Source of the DNA: an uncultured Oscillospiraceae bacterium
GTDB lineage: Bacteria; Bacillota; Clostridia; Oscillospirales; Acutalibacteraceae
Reading direction: 5' to 3'
NCBI GenBank assembly: GCA_900546785.1
Contig: URED01000034.1
Location: 1-25,910, forward strand
Length of the DNA stretch: 25,910 nucleotides
A program made the translations under genes and the position numbers. Below, piece by piece: positions 13,116-21,750 of the stretch. Positions within the stretch are counted from its first letter, which is position 1. Each line of letters starts with the position of its first letter. Under the pieces are notes generated by a model that worked only from the letters and a program-made list of their open reading frames with translations, had not been told where the DNA came from and searched no databases.

Positions 13116-14978
13116 TCATGCGTCTATATCGGTATCCTTTTCAATATAGAATCTGCCGAACCAATTAAACGATATGCTGTAAGCACTGTCAAGCTCTTCC
13201 GCAAGCGTTGTGGCATCCTCAGAAGCAATAGCGCTTTCGGCATTGACCTTCCAGATCGGTGTGCCGCTTGTGCCTACGAAATACATAATGTGATAACCGT
13301 ACTGCGTTTGAACGATACCGACATCTCCGGCGCTGCGTGAGGGATCAAGCGCCCACGCTTCAAATGCGTCTACCATCTGACCGGGAACTACATCCTCGTA
13401 AAGACCGCCGTTTGACGCGGAGCCGGTATCCGTAGTGTTTTCCTCAGCAAGCGCAGCAAAAGAAGTTTCCGTTGCATCGCCGGCATTAAATTCATCTACA
13501 ATATCCTGCGCAGTCTCATAGGCAGCGGCCCACTGCTCTTCCGTAGCGCTTGTAGCGTCTGTAGAATCATCGTCCGTTTCGGGAGCTATAAGGATATGAC
13601 GGACGTCAACGCTTTGCGCATCAGGTACGGAAACAGGTTCAAGAACATAAACCACCGTTGTGGAATACTGATAAACATCCCCTGCTCTGCGGTCTGTGCT
13701 GAAGAGCCAGTCAAGGCCGGGATATTCAAGCTCTTCATCTTCGCTGTGTTCTTCACCGTCTTCATGGGTATGATCGGCGGCAGTTGCTATTGCATAGCCC
13801 GCGTTTTGAAGAACTGTTCTTGTGGCATAAAACTTAGTTGACGCCTCTGCCTGCGCATAATAGGAATTATTATAAACGCTGTCCTCGCTGTATTCTACGC
13901 AAAGATCTGTAAAGTTGGAGCCGTCGCTGTTGAGCGCCTCGCTGAAAGCGATTGCGTCATCCTCTGTGGAGGCTTCAAATATTCTGATGCTTACCGCTTC
14001 ATAATCTTCAATATTTTCGTCACGGTATGCTTCAATATCCGCATCTGTATACTCTTCTTCGGAAACATTTTGGGATATTTCAGACTGATAATTCTGGGCA
14101 ATATAAGAAATTGTGGCTTCGCGGCGGAAAACGCTTTCCGTTACGCCCTTGCCCATTGCCTGAACAAGATAGCCGGAAAGGGTATATCCGTAGCTTGAGG
14201 CAGTTGATTCATACTGACTGAGCGTATCTTCCAGTTCGGTCTGCTGGTCTTCGGTGATCTCCGGCTCCTCGCCGCCGTTTGCCTCAACAGCCTCATTATA
14301 ATACATATACGTTGACTTGATGCCCTCAAGCACCTGCTCATTCAGATATTCCAGCCAGGTCATGACCTCTCCGTCGTCATTCGTTGTGGTCTGCTGAGAG
14401 AGAGGAATATCAAAATCAACATCCAGATTGTATTCTGCAAGATCAAGGCCGTACTGCTCATAAGAGCTTTGCGTAGACATGAGGTTATTATATGTATTGG
14501 CAAAATAATAATTGTAGGTTGAAACAGGGATCCTGATCTTTTCACCGTTATCGTCCACGATTGTAGCGGCGGTGAGATTGGCGGTCCACTGCAAGGTTGA
14601 GTGAATGAAGCCCTTGCGCACCGTACCCGTTGCAACATACGCAACAAGCAGCGCGATAACGACTACTACGGCAACAACGCTTTTGATCACTCTTGCGGTA
14701 TTGGAAGCAACGCCGCTCTTCTTGCCGTTCAGCGAATCCAGCTTATTCTTTGCGGAGTCTATTTTTTTGTTGAGAGCGGCTTTGGCCTTTTCATCCGTTT
14801 CGGAATCGCGCTTTTCCCTCAGCTCTTTGATCTCTTTTTCAAGAGCGGCTCTTTTTTCAGCAGCTTTTTTTGCTTTCTTTTCCTGCCTTTCAGCCTTTTT
14901 TGCGCTTTTATCCTTCTTTTCCGAATCGGATATTGAGCCGCCGCTCAAAATATCCTCGTTCAAATCTTTTTTAGCCAT
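13116..14978 (-). CDS. Membrane-anchored parvulin-type peptidyl-prolyl isomerase (PrsA/SurA-like) 1
   Basis: 620 residues. A cytoplasmic Lys/Glu/Ala coiled coil (about 20-85) precedes one transmembrane helix (about 98-118), so the protein is tethered by an N-terminal anchor rather than a lipid. The extracellular part has a SurA/PrsA-like chaperone region (about 140-330) and a PpiC domain (about 458-570): VDVRHILIAPE, then GGLYEDVVPGQMVDAF, and TQYGYHIMYFV. A His/Glu-rich patch (HTHEDGEEHSEDEE, around residue 400) is unusual and may bind metal. Role: folding of exported proteins. A paralogue with the same architecture lies upstream; each has its own promoter. Much longer than B. subtilis PrsA (about 290 residues). 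Confidence 0.9.
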   Translation of the reverse strand: MAKKDLNEDILSGGSISDSEKKDKSAKKAERQEKKAKKAAEKRAALEKEIKELREKRDSETDEKAKAALNKKIDSAKNKLDSLNGKKSGVASNTARVIKSVVAVVVVIALLVAYVATGTVRKGFIHSTLQWTANLTAATIVDDNGEKIRIPVSTYNYYFANTYNNLMSTQSSYEQYGLDLAEYNLDVDFDIPLSQQTTTNDDGEVMTWLEYLNEQVLEGIKSTYMYYNEAVEANGGEEPEITEDQQTELEDTLSQYESTASSYGYTLSGYLVQAMGKGVTESVFRREATISYIAQNYQSEISQNVSEEEYTDADIEAYRDENIEDYEAVSIRIFEASTEDDAIAFSEALNSDGSNFTDLCVEYSEDSVYNNSYYAQAEASTKFYATRTVLQNAGYAIATAADHTHEDGEEHSEDEELEYPGLDWLFSTDRRAGDVYQYSTTVVYVLEPVSVPDAQSVDVRHILIAPETDDDSTDATSATEEQWAAAYETAQDIVDEFNAGDATETSFAALAEENTTDTGSASNGGLYEDVVPGQMVDAFEAWALDPSRSAGDVGIVQTQYGYHIMYFVGTSGTPIWKVNAESAIASEDATTLAEELDSAYSISFNWFGRFYIEKDTDIDA

Positions 14979-15019
14979 CTTTTTTCATCCTTACCTGTAA
15001 ACGAATTTATTTGTATACC

Positions 15020-15048
15020 ATTTTACACTAAAATGTACAATATTACAA
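15020..15048 (-). promoter_or_regulatory. Promoter of PrsA-like gene 1
   Basis: Minus strand -35 TTGTAA (15043-15048), 17-nt spacer, -10 TAAAAT (15020-15025), 42 bases before the ATG, in the 81-bp gap after the second paralogue. Confidence 0.6.
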
Positions 15049-15059
15049 GAAAAATTTTA

Positions 15060-17024
15060 TCAGTACGAAGTTTGCTGCGCTGCAACATAATCGCTGTTTG
15101 GATCGGCATAGTTTACGTTTTTGATGCCGAGGCCGTCCTTAAGCTCTGTAGCATCAAGCATTTGGAGCGATTGTTCGTTAAAGCAGTCCTGCTGCGCGTC
15201 ATACATATATTCCGCCGATCTTGAGATGAAATACATAATATGATAACCGTGCTCGGATCTTACGATATCGGTATCGCCGTAGGCGCGATTGGGATCCATT
15301 GCCCAATTTTCAAACTCCTCAACCATTTGGCCGCTTGTTACGCCCATATAGCCGCCGCCGTAAAGGCCGCTGGAACCGGAAGAAGTGGATTCCGTATCGT
15401 CGCTGTATTCTTCAGCCAGTAATGCAAAGGAAAGCTCCGTTTTATCGCCGGCATTAAACTCGTCAAGTATCTGCTGCGCCTTTTCATACGCCGCGTTCCA
15501 TTCCTCTTCCGTATATTCCGTTGTGGAGGAAGAGGAATCCGTTGTTGAATCGCTTTCGCTTTCCGATTCCGGCATAACAAGGATATGGCGGACGGAATAG
15601 ACCTGGCTGTCCTCCACAAGGAAAGGCTGGCTTGTTTTGAGGATAACGTAAACCACGCCGACATCTTCGTTTGCATAGTACGTTGTACTGCCGACGGCGG
15701 TATTCTCATCAAACATCCACTGCGCGACCTCCTCACCGAAAGAGGTTTCAACATCAACGCGCGCCTGTGCAGCTTCTATGGATTCACTGAGGGCGGAAAC
15801 AGCCTCCTCCTCCGTTTCAAAATAGCCTGCCGAAATGAAATTATCTATGAGATCGGCGCAGGCTTCCGGAATGAGCGCACGCATGGATTCCACATCGGTG
15901 ATCTGCTGCATATACGCTTCCGCGTTGTCTATACTCTGCTGCTTCGTAGTATCGTCCGTTGTATCATAATTCATTTCAAGCAGCGCAAACGAGCAGGATT
16001 TATAATCGTCCTCATGCTCTGAAAAATATGCGTTTACTTCATCATCCGTAGGTCTTTCGGTAATGGCGTACTGGTTATAATAAGTACCTGCAATGTAATA
16101 CTGCTCCATATAATTGCGCAGCGTTTCCAGCCCGCAGTAGGCGCCGAAGATCTGCTGCGAATATTCGTTTGCGCTGAGTCCTTCCTCCGAGGCGCTCTCT
16201 CTGACCAGATCAAGCTGGGATTCGATCTCTTCCTGCTGCTCCTGCGTAAGCGTGATACCTGCCTCAAGCCCTAATTCGTAATACATGGTATTGAGCTTGA
16301 TGCGCTCTTTTGTGGTCTGCTCAAAAAGATCGAGCCATGATATTTCATTGCCGTCCGAATCCGTGGTGTACTGCGTTGAGAAATCCTGCGTTGAATCCAG
16401 ATCATAATAGCCGTAATTGGCGTAATACGTATATTCGTATACGATACTGTCATAGTAATAATTGTACAGGCCGACCGAAACATCGATATCTCCAACCGTC
16501 ATTGCAATATTGCCGGGATTCATTTTTTCGTTGCTGTTCGGCACCGTGTAATAGCGCACGCCGAGTATTACCAATACGGCAATGATCACCAGCGCAAGCA
16601 GAGTTGAAAGGATCACCGATACACGTTCCTTTTTTATAACGATATTCTGCGATTTTATCGCCGTATCAACATCGCCCTGCGGCATGCTGACGTTTTCCGC
16701 GCTGCTCTGCGGTGCGCTTTCAAATTCGAACTCGGCGCCGTTTGCACCTTCAAGCACACTGTTTTCAGCGGCAGGCGCGCTTGCGTCAAACTGCCAGTTA
16801 TCGTTTTGCTCATACGCCACACCGCCTGAACCGGCATCCGATCCGTTCTCCGTTTCGGCAGCATCTGCGCCGTTTTCTGCGGGCTGCTCAAGCTCCGCGG
16901 TATCCTGCTCTGCCGGTTCGGATGGACTTTCCGTATCGTTGAGCTGCTGCGTCTGCTGCTCTTCACCGGCGTTTTCAGGCTCAGTATTCTTATCTAATTC
17001 TTTGTTTAGATCCTTTTCGCTCAT
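15060..17024 (-). CDS. Membrane-anchored parvulin-type peptidyl-prolyl isomerase (PrsA/SurA-like) 2
   Basis: 654 residues, paralogous to its downstream neighbour. The cytoplasmic N-terminus (1-130) is low-complexity and very acidic, rich in Glu, Gln, Ala and Ser, unlike the basic coil of paralogue 1. The transmembrane helix is at about 135-157. The extracellular part repeats the plan: chaperone helices with ETLRNYMEQYYIAGTYYNQ, then a PpiC domain with VYSVRHILVMPE, GGYMGVTSGQMVEEFENW and SEHGYHIMYFISR. Several Ser/Thr/Asp-rich linkers interrupt the domain. Function inferred: chaperone/isomerase for secreted proteins, possibly with different clients from paralogue 1. Confidence 0.9.
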   Translation of the reverse strand: MSEKDLNKELDKNTEPENAGEEQQTQQLNDTESPSEPAEQDTAELEQPAENGADAAETENGSDAGSGGVAYEQNDNWQFDASAPAAENSVLEGANGAEFEFESAPQSSAENVSMPQGDVDTAIKSQNIVIKKERVSVILSTLLALVIIAVLVILGVRYYTVPNSNEKMNPGNIAMTVGDIDVSVGLYNYYYDSIVYEYTYYANYGYYDLDSTQDFSTQYTTDSDGNEISWLDLFEQTTKERIKLNTMYYELGLEAGITLTQEQQEEIESQLDLVRESASEEGLSANEYSQQIFGAYCGLETLRNYMEQYYIAGTYYNQYAITERPTDDEVNAYFSEHEDDYKSCSFALLEMNYDTTDDTTKQQSIDNAEAYMQQITDVESMRALIPEACADLIDNFISAGYFETEEEAVSALSESIEAAQARVDVETSFGEEVAQWMFDENTAVGSTTYYANEDVGVVYVILKTSQPFLVEDSQVYSVRHILVMPESESESDSTTDSSSSTTEYTEEEWNAAYEKAQQILDEFNAGDKTELSFALLAEEYSDDTESTSSGSSGLYGGGYMGVTSGQMVEEFENWAMDPNRAYGDTDIVRSEHGYHIMYFISRSAEYMYDAQQDCFNEQSLQMLDATELKDGLGIKNVNYADPNSDYVAAQQTSY

Positions 17025-17065
17025 AAGGACACTCCCTGCAAATAAAACTTAATTATACAGTAAGC

Positions 17066-17094
17066 ATTATACACTAAGCGCTGATTTATTTCAA
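17066..17094 (-). promoter_or_regulatory. Promoter of PrsA-like gene 2
   Basis: Minus strand -35 TTGAAA (17089-17094), 17-nt spacer, and perfect -10 TATAAT (17066-17071). Confidence 0.78.
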
Positions 17095-17144
17095 TAATAA
17101 ATAGTTATGGAATTATTAAGAATTTGTCATTTTAAATATTTGTG

Positions 17145-17173
17145 TTGAAAACGGGTATAAAATGTAGTATTAT
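17145..17173 (+). promoter_or_regulatory. Promoter of the O-antigen ligase-like gene
   Basis: -35 TTGAAA (17145-17150), 17-nt spacer, -10 TATTAT (17168-17173). It is back to back with the PrsA-like gene 2 promoter, about 50 bp apart. Confidence 0.72.
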
Positions 17174-17227
17174 GAGAATGTCGCGGTGTGAAAACGCCGC
17201 AGATTATTTTGGAGAATGGTGCTTTAT

Positions 17228-18625
17228 ATGCAGGATATAAACCACAGGCAGGAAGGCCCGGCATGGCGCTGGCTGCTTGCCACGGTATTCCTTTTCCCCA
17301 TACTGCCGGAATATATAAGCCCGTTTGTGCTTTTTGCGGCGTTCATTGTTTTTAAAGTGCAGTGGTCACGCGAGGGGCGCAAGGCTAAAGTGGGCACTTT
17401 GGGGAAAATGATCATGGCGTTTATGTGCCTGGCGCTGCTGAGCGTTTTCTGGAGCGACACCGTGCTTGACACGCTCGGCTCCGCAGGGCTTTGGTGGGCC
17501 GTTTTTCTGATGCTGGTTATGATAAATAACCTTGCGGATACACGCAAAAAGATAAACGATATCATCAAAGCCGCCGTTGCAAGCGCCGCAGCAAACGGAA
17601 TCTTGGGCACATTGCAGATATGCAGCTATTCGCTTTGCACGGCAGGCTACATAAACAGCAATTTCGTGATACCCACCCCCATATACAAGGGGCTTGACAA
17701 GCTTGTATATACATGGCTTCCGTTTGAGATAAGCACGCACACGTTTGACGACCGTGCAAGCGGCTTTTTTTCAAACCCGAATCTGCTTGCCACCTATTTG
17801 ATATTTGCATACCCGCTTTCCGTTTACATGTTTTTAAATGCAAAAACGAAAAGCCACAGGATACTTTATATCCTGTTTAATCTGCTGATCTCGGCGGGCT
17901 TAAGCTCCACAATGACAAGGGCGGGCTGCGTTATCGCAATAGCAGGCTGGGTATTCATGTTTATTGTGCTTATAAAACGCCACGGCAAAACGCTGTTTAA
18001 GATACTGATACCCACGCTGATGATCATCGTGCCCTCCCTGCTGATGCGGTACGGCCTTATAGCGATACCGGTGCCCCATTCAAACGGAGGCGCCGCCGCA
18101 AGCAGCGAAGCCGCAGCAGCGGCAGCGCATGCGGCAAAGCAATCCTCCGCGAACCATTTTGAGATTTGGCAGAGCGCTTTTGACTATATAACGGAAAACG
18201 CGCGGACATTTCTGATAGGCCTTGGTTTCGGGTGCGAGAGCACGGGCAATTTCCTTTTGGAAGAATACGGACTCAACAAACCGCACGCGCACAATTTTGT
18301 GCTGGAGATATGGGCGGAGCTTGGAATCATAGGCATAGCTCTGCTGTTTGCCGTGATCATCAAGGCGGTCATTACCCTGTTTAAAACAAAGACGCCGAGC
18401 GGTCCGAGGTACGATGTTATATTTTATATCTTTACAAGCCTTGGCATGTATCTGGGCTTCGGGCTTACGGATTACATATTCAACTCGCCTAAACAGATCA
18501 TTCTGCTCATGATGCTGATCGGCCTGACGCAGGCTATAAGCAGGTGCTACGAGCAAAACGAACCTGCATATATAGATACGGGGCAGTTTGCACAGCGTAT
18601 ACCCGATACGGTCGGTACAACCTAA
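17228..18625 (+). CDS. O-antigen ligase / Wzy-like polymerase family membrane protein
   Basis: 465 residues from ATG 17228. An alternative ATG (17216) is only one base from GGAG and a GTG (17219) four bases, so the true start is uncertain by a few codons. About ten hydrophobic segments run through the protein. The large extracellular loop (about 285-370) contains an Ala-rich stretch and the family motif KPHAHNFVLEIWAELGIIG (HAHN followed by ELG), as in the Wzy_C/O-antigen ligase fold. Members polymerise or attach polysaccharide chains using undecaprenyl-linked donors at the outer face of the membrane; in a Gram-positive this suggests wall glycopolymer or exopolysaccharide. No other glycan genes are adjacent, so the substrate is unknown. 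Confidence 0.86.
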   Translation: MQDINHRQEGPAWRWLLATVFLFPILPEYISPFVLFAAFIVFKVQWSREGRKAKVGTLGKMIMAFMCLALLSVFWSDTVLDTLGSAGLWWAVFLMLVMINNLADTRKKINDIIKAAVASAAANGILGTLQICSYSLCTAGYINSNFVIPTPIYKGLDKLVYTWLPFEISTHTFDDRASGFFSNPNLLATYLIFAYPLSVYMFLNAKTKSHRILYILFNLLISAGLSSTMTRAGCVIAIAGWVFMFIVLIKRHGKTLFKILIPTLMIIVPSLLMRYGLIAIPVPHSNGGAAASSEAAAAAAHAAKQSSANHFEIWQSAFDYITENARTFLIGLGFGCESTGNFLLEEYGLNKPHAHNFVLEIWAELGIIGIALLFAVIIKAVITLFKTKTPSGPRYDVIFYIFTSLGMYLGFGLTDYIFNSPKQIILLMMLIGLTQAISRCYEQNEPAYIDTGQFAQRIPDTVGTT

Positions 18626-18634
18626 AATATACAA

Positions 18635-18676
18635 AAATTAACCGCTTTACGTAGCAAACGTAAAGCGGTTAATTTT
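18635..18676. terminator. Bidirectional terminator between the ligase gene and the APH-fold kinase gene
   Basis: An 18-bp stem (18635-18652 with 18659-18676) with the core AACCGCTTTACG and a 6-nt loop, A/T rich at its base on both sides. The kinase stop codon overlaps its right edge. The same core is reused at 19711-19745. Confidence 0.9.
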
Positions 18677-19580
18677 ATAATATTCCGTTCCTTTTCATCT
18701 GCCTGAGCAGGCGAACCGAACGGTAAAGCAGGTATTGATTATTGAAGTTTCCAAGCTTTTTGTGCCACAAAAGCTCGTTATATAAAGCATACATCTCTGT
18801 TTTCATATCGCAAAATACAGTGGGAACGATCTTTGCTTTGTAGTTCTCGTAAAGCTTCAGCTTCCTGCCGCAGGCGGAAAGGCAGAACAATTCGTATTCC
18901 GGCTCCGCCCACATAATGTTGAACGGATCAACAACGCCCACCAGCCTGTATGTATCGGGATCTATAAGCAGATTCGGCAGCCAGTAATCGCCGTGGATCA
19001 GTGTAGGCATGCCGCACGCATCATACAATATCTTATCCAGATTCCGAAAAGAAGCCTCTACGGCTTTAAAAACTTTTTTGCGTATGTGCCCGGCACGATA
19101 TGAATTACAGGCAAAGTCATAGATATCTTGGGCAAACGAGCTGTAATAAGCATACCACGTATCATAGACCGCGTTGTCAACGGGGCCGAATTTGGCGTTG
19201 TGCACCGTATGCAGCTTCAGAAGATTATCCGTTACAGCATCGGCAAGGGCTTCTCTGTATCTTCGCGGGATATGCAGCTTATCGCCGCCGACGCCGTTAA
19301 AATATTGCATAACAAGAAAGGCGTTTGAATGATCGTCCGTACCGAAATGATATATTTTCGGCAGTCTGCAATCCACCCTGCCGGAAATGAAACTGATCTG
19401 CTCATATTCTTTTTGCAGGAGCTGAGGATACTTGCTGCATTTTACGGCAACGGCAAACGGCGCGTTTTTCAGTTGCGCTTTATATACAACAGCGCTGGCG
19501 CCGCCGCCGATTTGCTTTATGTTTTCAGGTATGAACTGTGTATTTGAGCTGAGATAATCCGTGATCTGATTTATTTCCAT
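18675..19580 (-). CDS. APH/choline kinase-fold small-molecule kinase (fructosamine kinase-like)
   Basis: 301 residues from ATG 19580 (GAGG eight bases upstream); an open extension to 19796 runs through a promoter and is not used. N-lobe: GGGASAVVYKA (25-35) nucleotide loop and FAVAVKCSK with Lys47. C-lobe: LIHGDYWLPNLLID holds the catalytic HGD (196-198) and Asn203, and VGVVDPFNIMW supplies the metal-binding Asp218 in place of the usual DFD. The pattern and the trailing AEPEYELFCL fit the phosphotransferase/fructosamine kinase group. The substrate is unknown; there is no evidence for antibiotic resistance specifically. It is a single-gene unit with its own promoter, lying between two like-sequence terminators. 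Confidence 0.85.
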   Translation of the reverse strand: MEINQITDYLSSNTQFIPENIKQIGGGASAVVYKAQLKNAPFAVAVKCSKYPQLLQKEYEQISFISGRVDCRLPKIYHFGTDDHSNAFLVMQYFNGVGGDKLHIPRRYREALADAVTDNLLKLHTVHNAKFGPVDNAVYDTWYAYYSSFAQDIYDFACNSYRAGHIRKKVFKAVEASFRNLDKILYDACGMPTLIHGDYWLPNLLIDPDTYRLVGVVDPFNIMWAEPEYELFCLSACGRKLKLYENYKAKIVPTVFCDMKTEMYALYNELLWHKKLGNFNNQYLLYRSVRLLRQMKRNGIL

Positions 19581-19652
19581 GGCAACGACCTCAAAAGATA
19601 TGCTCAACAGGACGGACATATTTTTCAATGGCAGACAAGTTCTAACAGCCCA

Positions 19653-19681
19653 ACTATAGCACAAAGTAAAAACGATTGCAA
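19653..19681 (-). promoter_or_regulatory. Promoter of the APH-fold kinase gene
   Basis: Minus strand -35 TTGCAA (19676-19681), 17-nt spacer, -10 TATAGT (19653-19658), about 73 bases before the ATG at 19580. Confidence 0.68.
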
Positions 19682-19710
19682 CACTATGAAAAAGGCAAGG
19701 CTGCATTATA

Positions 19711-19745
19711 AAAACCGCTTTACGGATCAACCGTAAAGCGGTTTT
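19711..19745 (-). terminator. Terminator of the pyridoxal kinase / ECF / radical SAM operon
   Basis: A 15-bp perfect stem (AAAACCGCTTTACGG and complement) with a 5-nt loop, followed on the minus strand by TTATAA, six bases after the radical SAM stop. It shares the 12-bp stem core with the terminator at 18635-18676. Confidence 0.9.
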
Positions 19746-19750
19746 ATGGT

Positions 19751-20362
19751 TTATCTGCCGCGATCGTAAGAGCGGACGCGGAAATTGGCGCCGCACTGCT
19801 CGCAGATCTTTTTGGATTTTTCTATATCCTCAGGCGGGATAACATCTACAACCGTCATCCAAACCTGTGCGCCGCAGGCAACGCAGTCCTTTGTAAATTG
19901 AAGCATGGCGTCAAATGCTTTGCCGGGGTAAATATTTTTTGTGATCTTATCATATTTTTCGGAATCGGGATCGTTCAGAGATACCGAAATAATATCTATG
20001 ACCGAGCATATCTCGGCAGCGGTAGGCTTTTTGTTTATAAGATCCGAAAGACCGTTTGTATTGATGCGCAGTTTTATATTGGGATATTTTTCTTTCATAT
20101 ATTTTGCGGTTTTGATCAGATTTTCATATGCGTTGGTGGGTTCGCCGTAGCCGCAGAACACCGCCTCTTTTACGCCGGTAAAATCATAGGCGTCAACAGC
20201 CGCCTTTATATCTGCAAAGGTAGGCTCCGTATCATGCCAAAGGCGCTTTGCATCGCCCACGGCGTCCGCCTTTTTGCGAATACAGAAAGCGCAGTTGCAG
20301 GGGCACTTATTTGTGATATTGAAATAGGTATTGCCGTACCAGCTGTAAATGATATCTGCCAT
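19751..20362 (-). CDS. Radical SAM protein (TatD-associated type)
   Basis: 203 residues. Radical SAM cluster motif CX3CX2C at C20, C24, C27 (NITNKCPCNCAFCIR). Further SAM-fold signatures are AVFCGYGEPT (GGE-equivalent), LRINTNGLSDL, and IISVSLNDPDSEKYD. The length and the NITNKCPC opening match the compact radical SAM family that is commonly fused or linked to TatD nuclease genes; no TatD is present here, and the family assignment is from memory. The start overlaps the S-component stop (TAATG), so the two are translationally coupled. The reaction is unknown; the operon places it with vitamin B6 uptake and kinase genes. Confidence 0.82.
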   Translation of the reverse strand: MADIIYSWYGNTYFNITNKCPCNCAFCIRKKADAVGDAKRLWHDTEPTFADIKAAVDAYDFTGVKEAVFCGYGEPTNAYENLIKTAKYMKEKYPNIKLRINTNGLSDLINKKPTAAEICSVIDIISVSLNDPDSEKYDKITKNIYPGKAFDAMLQFTKDCVACGAQVWMTVVDVIPPEDIEKSKKICEQCGANFRVRSYDRGR

Positions 20363-20892
20363 TACTTTTCTATCTCCTTTTCAAAACGTAATTTGATCTT
20401 GGCGCGGTCAAGCGCGAACGCAAGAACGATGAAAACGACCGCGCTGCCTACTGCCTGAATGACATTCGCCGGCAGATCGGCAACAGCGCCTTCTCTGTAA
20501 ACAATAAGATCGGTAAAGAAATAACCGAGTATCGTGATCATGCCGGAAATCACCGTTAAAAGCGCCGTACGAACGCTTAGGAGGCTCTGCAGTTTTTTTG
20601 AAACGAGCACAAACGGAACCGCGATAAGCACTTTAATGATTGCCGACGGAATGGCATAGACGGCAAAGCCCGAAACAAGATCCGCGCATGCCGCACCGAT
20701 GGCGGCGGAGATAAACGCCCACGGGCCGCCCATAAGCAGCGCCGTAACATAGATCACAGCATCTCCAACGTGGATATAACCGCCCGCACCGATCGGAACA
20801 TGCAGCATCGTTAGGCCAAAGACCATTGCCGCAAACATTGCGGAAAAGCAGATATTTTTCGTTGTTTTATTTACGCTCATCGTTTTATTCAT
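20362..20892 (-). CDS. ECF transporter S component, probably for a vitamin B6 form
   Basis: 176 residues with five or six transmembrane helices. CFSAMFAAMVFGLTML at the N-terminus carries the small-residue AxxxA pattern that contacts the EcfT subunit, and GGYIHVGDAVIYVTALLMGG is a typical substrate-binding loop of ThiW/PdxU-like S components. The shared energising module (EcfA1, EcfA2, EcfT) is not encoded here. The substrate is inferred from position: pyridoxal kinase lies 30 bp upstream and a PdxR-type regulator is divergent. Symbols such as pdxU would fit but are not proven by sequence. GGTGAT precedes the ATG. Confidence 0.85.
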   Translation of the reverse strand: MNKTMSVNKTTKNICFSAMFAAMVFGLTMLHVPIGAGGYIHVGDAVIYVTALLMGGPWAFISAAIGAACADLVSGFAVYAIPSAIIKVLIAVPFVLVSKKLQSLLSVRTALLTVISGMITILGYFFTDLIVYREGAVADLPANVIQAVGSAVVFIVLAFALDRAKIKLRFEKEIEK

Positions 20893-20922
20893 AATAGATC
20901 ACCATAGCCTTTCTGTGATTTT

Positions 20923-21693
20923 TCACACCAAATCGCCAAGCCTTTTTTCAAAGTCAACACCCTCCTGGGCATTTTTTTCATCCGTTACGCTGATGACATT
21001 TGATACGAATTCGCCCGCAAGCTGAGCCGCGTCAAATACCGATTTTCCTGTCAGCATCATACCCGTAAGGACGGCGGAAAAAATATCTCCCGTGCCGGAA
21101 AAATAACCGCCGCGCTTCGGTGCAAGGAAAGTCCTGCGCTCGTTTTGCGTATAGACCGTGCTGCCGATCATCTCACCCTGCTCCACGCCGGTGAGCACCA
21201 CAGCACGATTGCCCTTGCCAAGCATTACACGAGCCGCTTTTTCCGCATCCTTTTCACCGGAGAGCTGCATGAGTTCCGTTGCATTCGGCGTAATGATATC
21301 CGCAAGGCATGCCAGCCTTTTTACCTGCGCGCACAGCTCGCCGTCAAATCCGTCATACAATTCGCCGTTATCGCCCATTACGGGGTCAACAACGAGCAAA
21401 GCATTTGTATCTTCAAAATATTCGATCACGGCCTCTACCGCCTGCGGCGAGGCAAAATAGCCGGTCAAAACGGCGTCAAAATCCGCCGAGAGCTTTTGCC
21501 ATTCGGCAAAGCAAGGCTTTAGAAAAGCAGACATATCCTGCCTGTAATAGCTGCCGTATGCCGTTTGGTTTGAAAGTACGGCGGTCGGCGCGGGATGCGC
21601 TTCTATGCCGAGGGCGGCAAGGAGCGGGAGCTGAACGCCGAGCGAACATTTGCCGAAGCCGGAGATATCGTTTATAACGGCGCATTTTTTCAT
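20923..21693 (-). CDS. pdxK: Pyridoxal/pyridoxamine kinase
   Basis: 256 residues from ATG 21693 (KKCAVINDISGFGKCSLG), with AAAGGTG upstream; an in-frame GTG at 21703-21705 touches that site. A ribokinase-fold enzyme phosphorylating pyridoxal, pyridoxamine or pyridoxine with ATP. Signatures: VVDPVMGDNGELYDGF, IITPNATELMQLSG, and GGYFSGTGDIFSAVLTGM, where GTGD gives the anion hole and catalytic Asp. Substrate contacts of the PdxY/PdxK group (NDISGFGKCS) are at the N-terminus. First gene of the operon with the S component and radical SAM gene; likely activated or repressed by the divergent MocR regulator. Salvage of vitamin B6. Confidence 0.93.
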   Translation of the reverse strand: MKKCAVINDISGFGKCSLGVQLPLLAALGIEAHPAPTAVLSNQTAYGSYYRQDMSAFLKPCFAEWQKLSADFDAVLTGYFASPQAVEAVIEYFEDTNALLVVDPVMGDNGELYDGFDGELCAQVKRLACLADIITPNATELMQLSGEKDAEKAARVMLGKGNRAVVLTGVEQGEMIGSTVYTQNERRTFLAPKRGGYFSGTGDIFSAVLTGMMLTGKSVFDAAQLAGEFVSNVISVTDEKNAQEGVDFEKRLGDLV

Positions 21694-21712
21694 ATAAATA
21701 CACACCTTTTTG

Positions 21713-21724
21713 CAACAGCTGTTG
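21713..21724. promoter_or_regulatory. 12-bp palindrome in the pdxK/pdxR intergenic region (candidate PdxR site)
   Basis: CAACAGCTGTTG is a perfect palindrome overlapping the -35 of pdxR and lying within the pdxK leader, so one bound dimer could affect both genes. Confidence 0.45.
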
Positions 21725-21750
21725 ATTTAAGTTCAAAAACATTATATAAT
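21722..21750 (+). promoter_or_regulatory. pdxR: Promoter of pdxR
   Basis: -35 TTGATT (21722-21727), 17-nt spacer, and perfect -10 TATAAT (21745-21750). The AT-rich -10 region is near-symmetric (ATTATATAAT) and may also serve pdxK on the other strand. Confidence 0.68.

Noticed and set aside
18675..19580. Calling the APH-fold kinase an antibiotic-resistance gene
   Set aside because: Only the general kinase motifs are present; nothing indicates an aminoglycoside substrate and the closest feel is fructosamine kinase-like.
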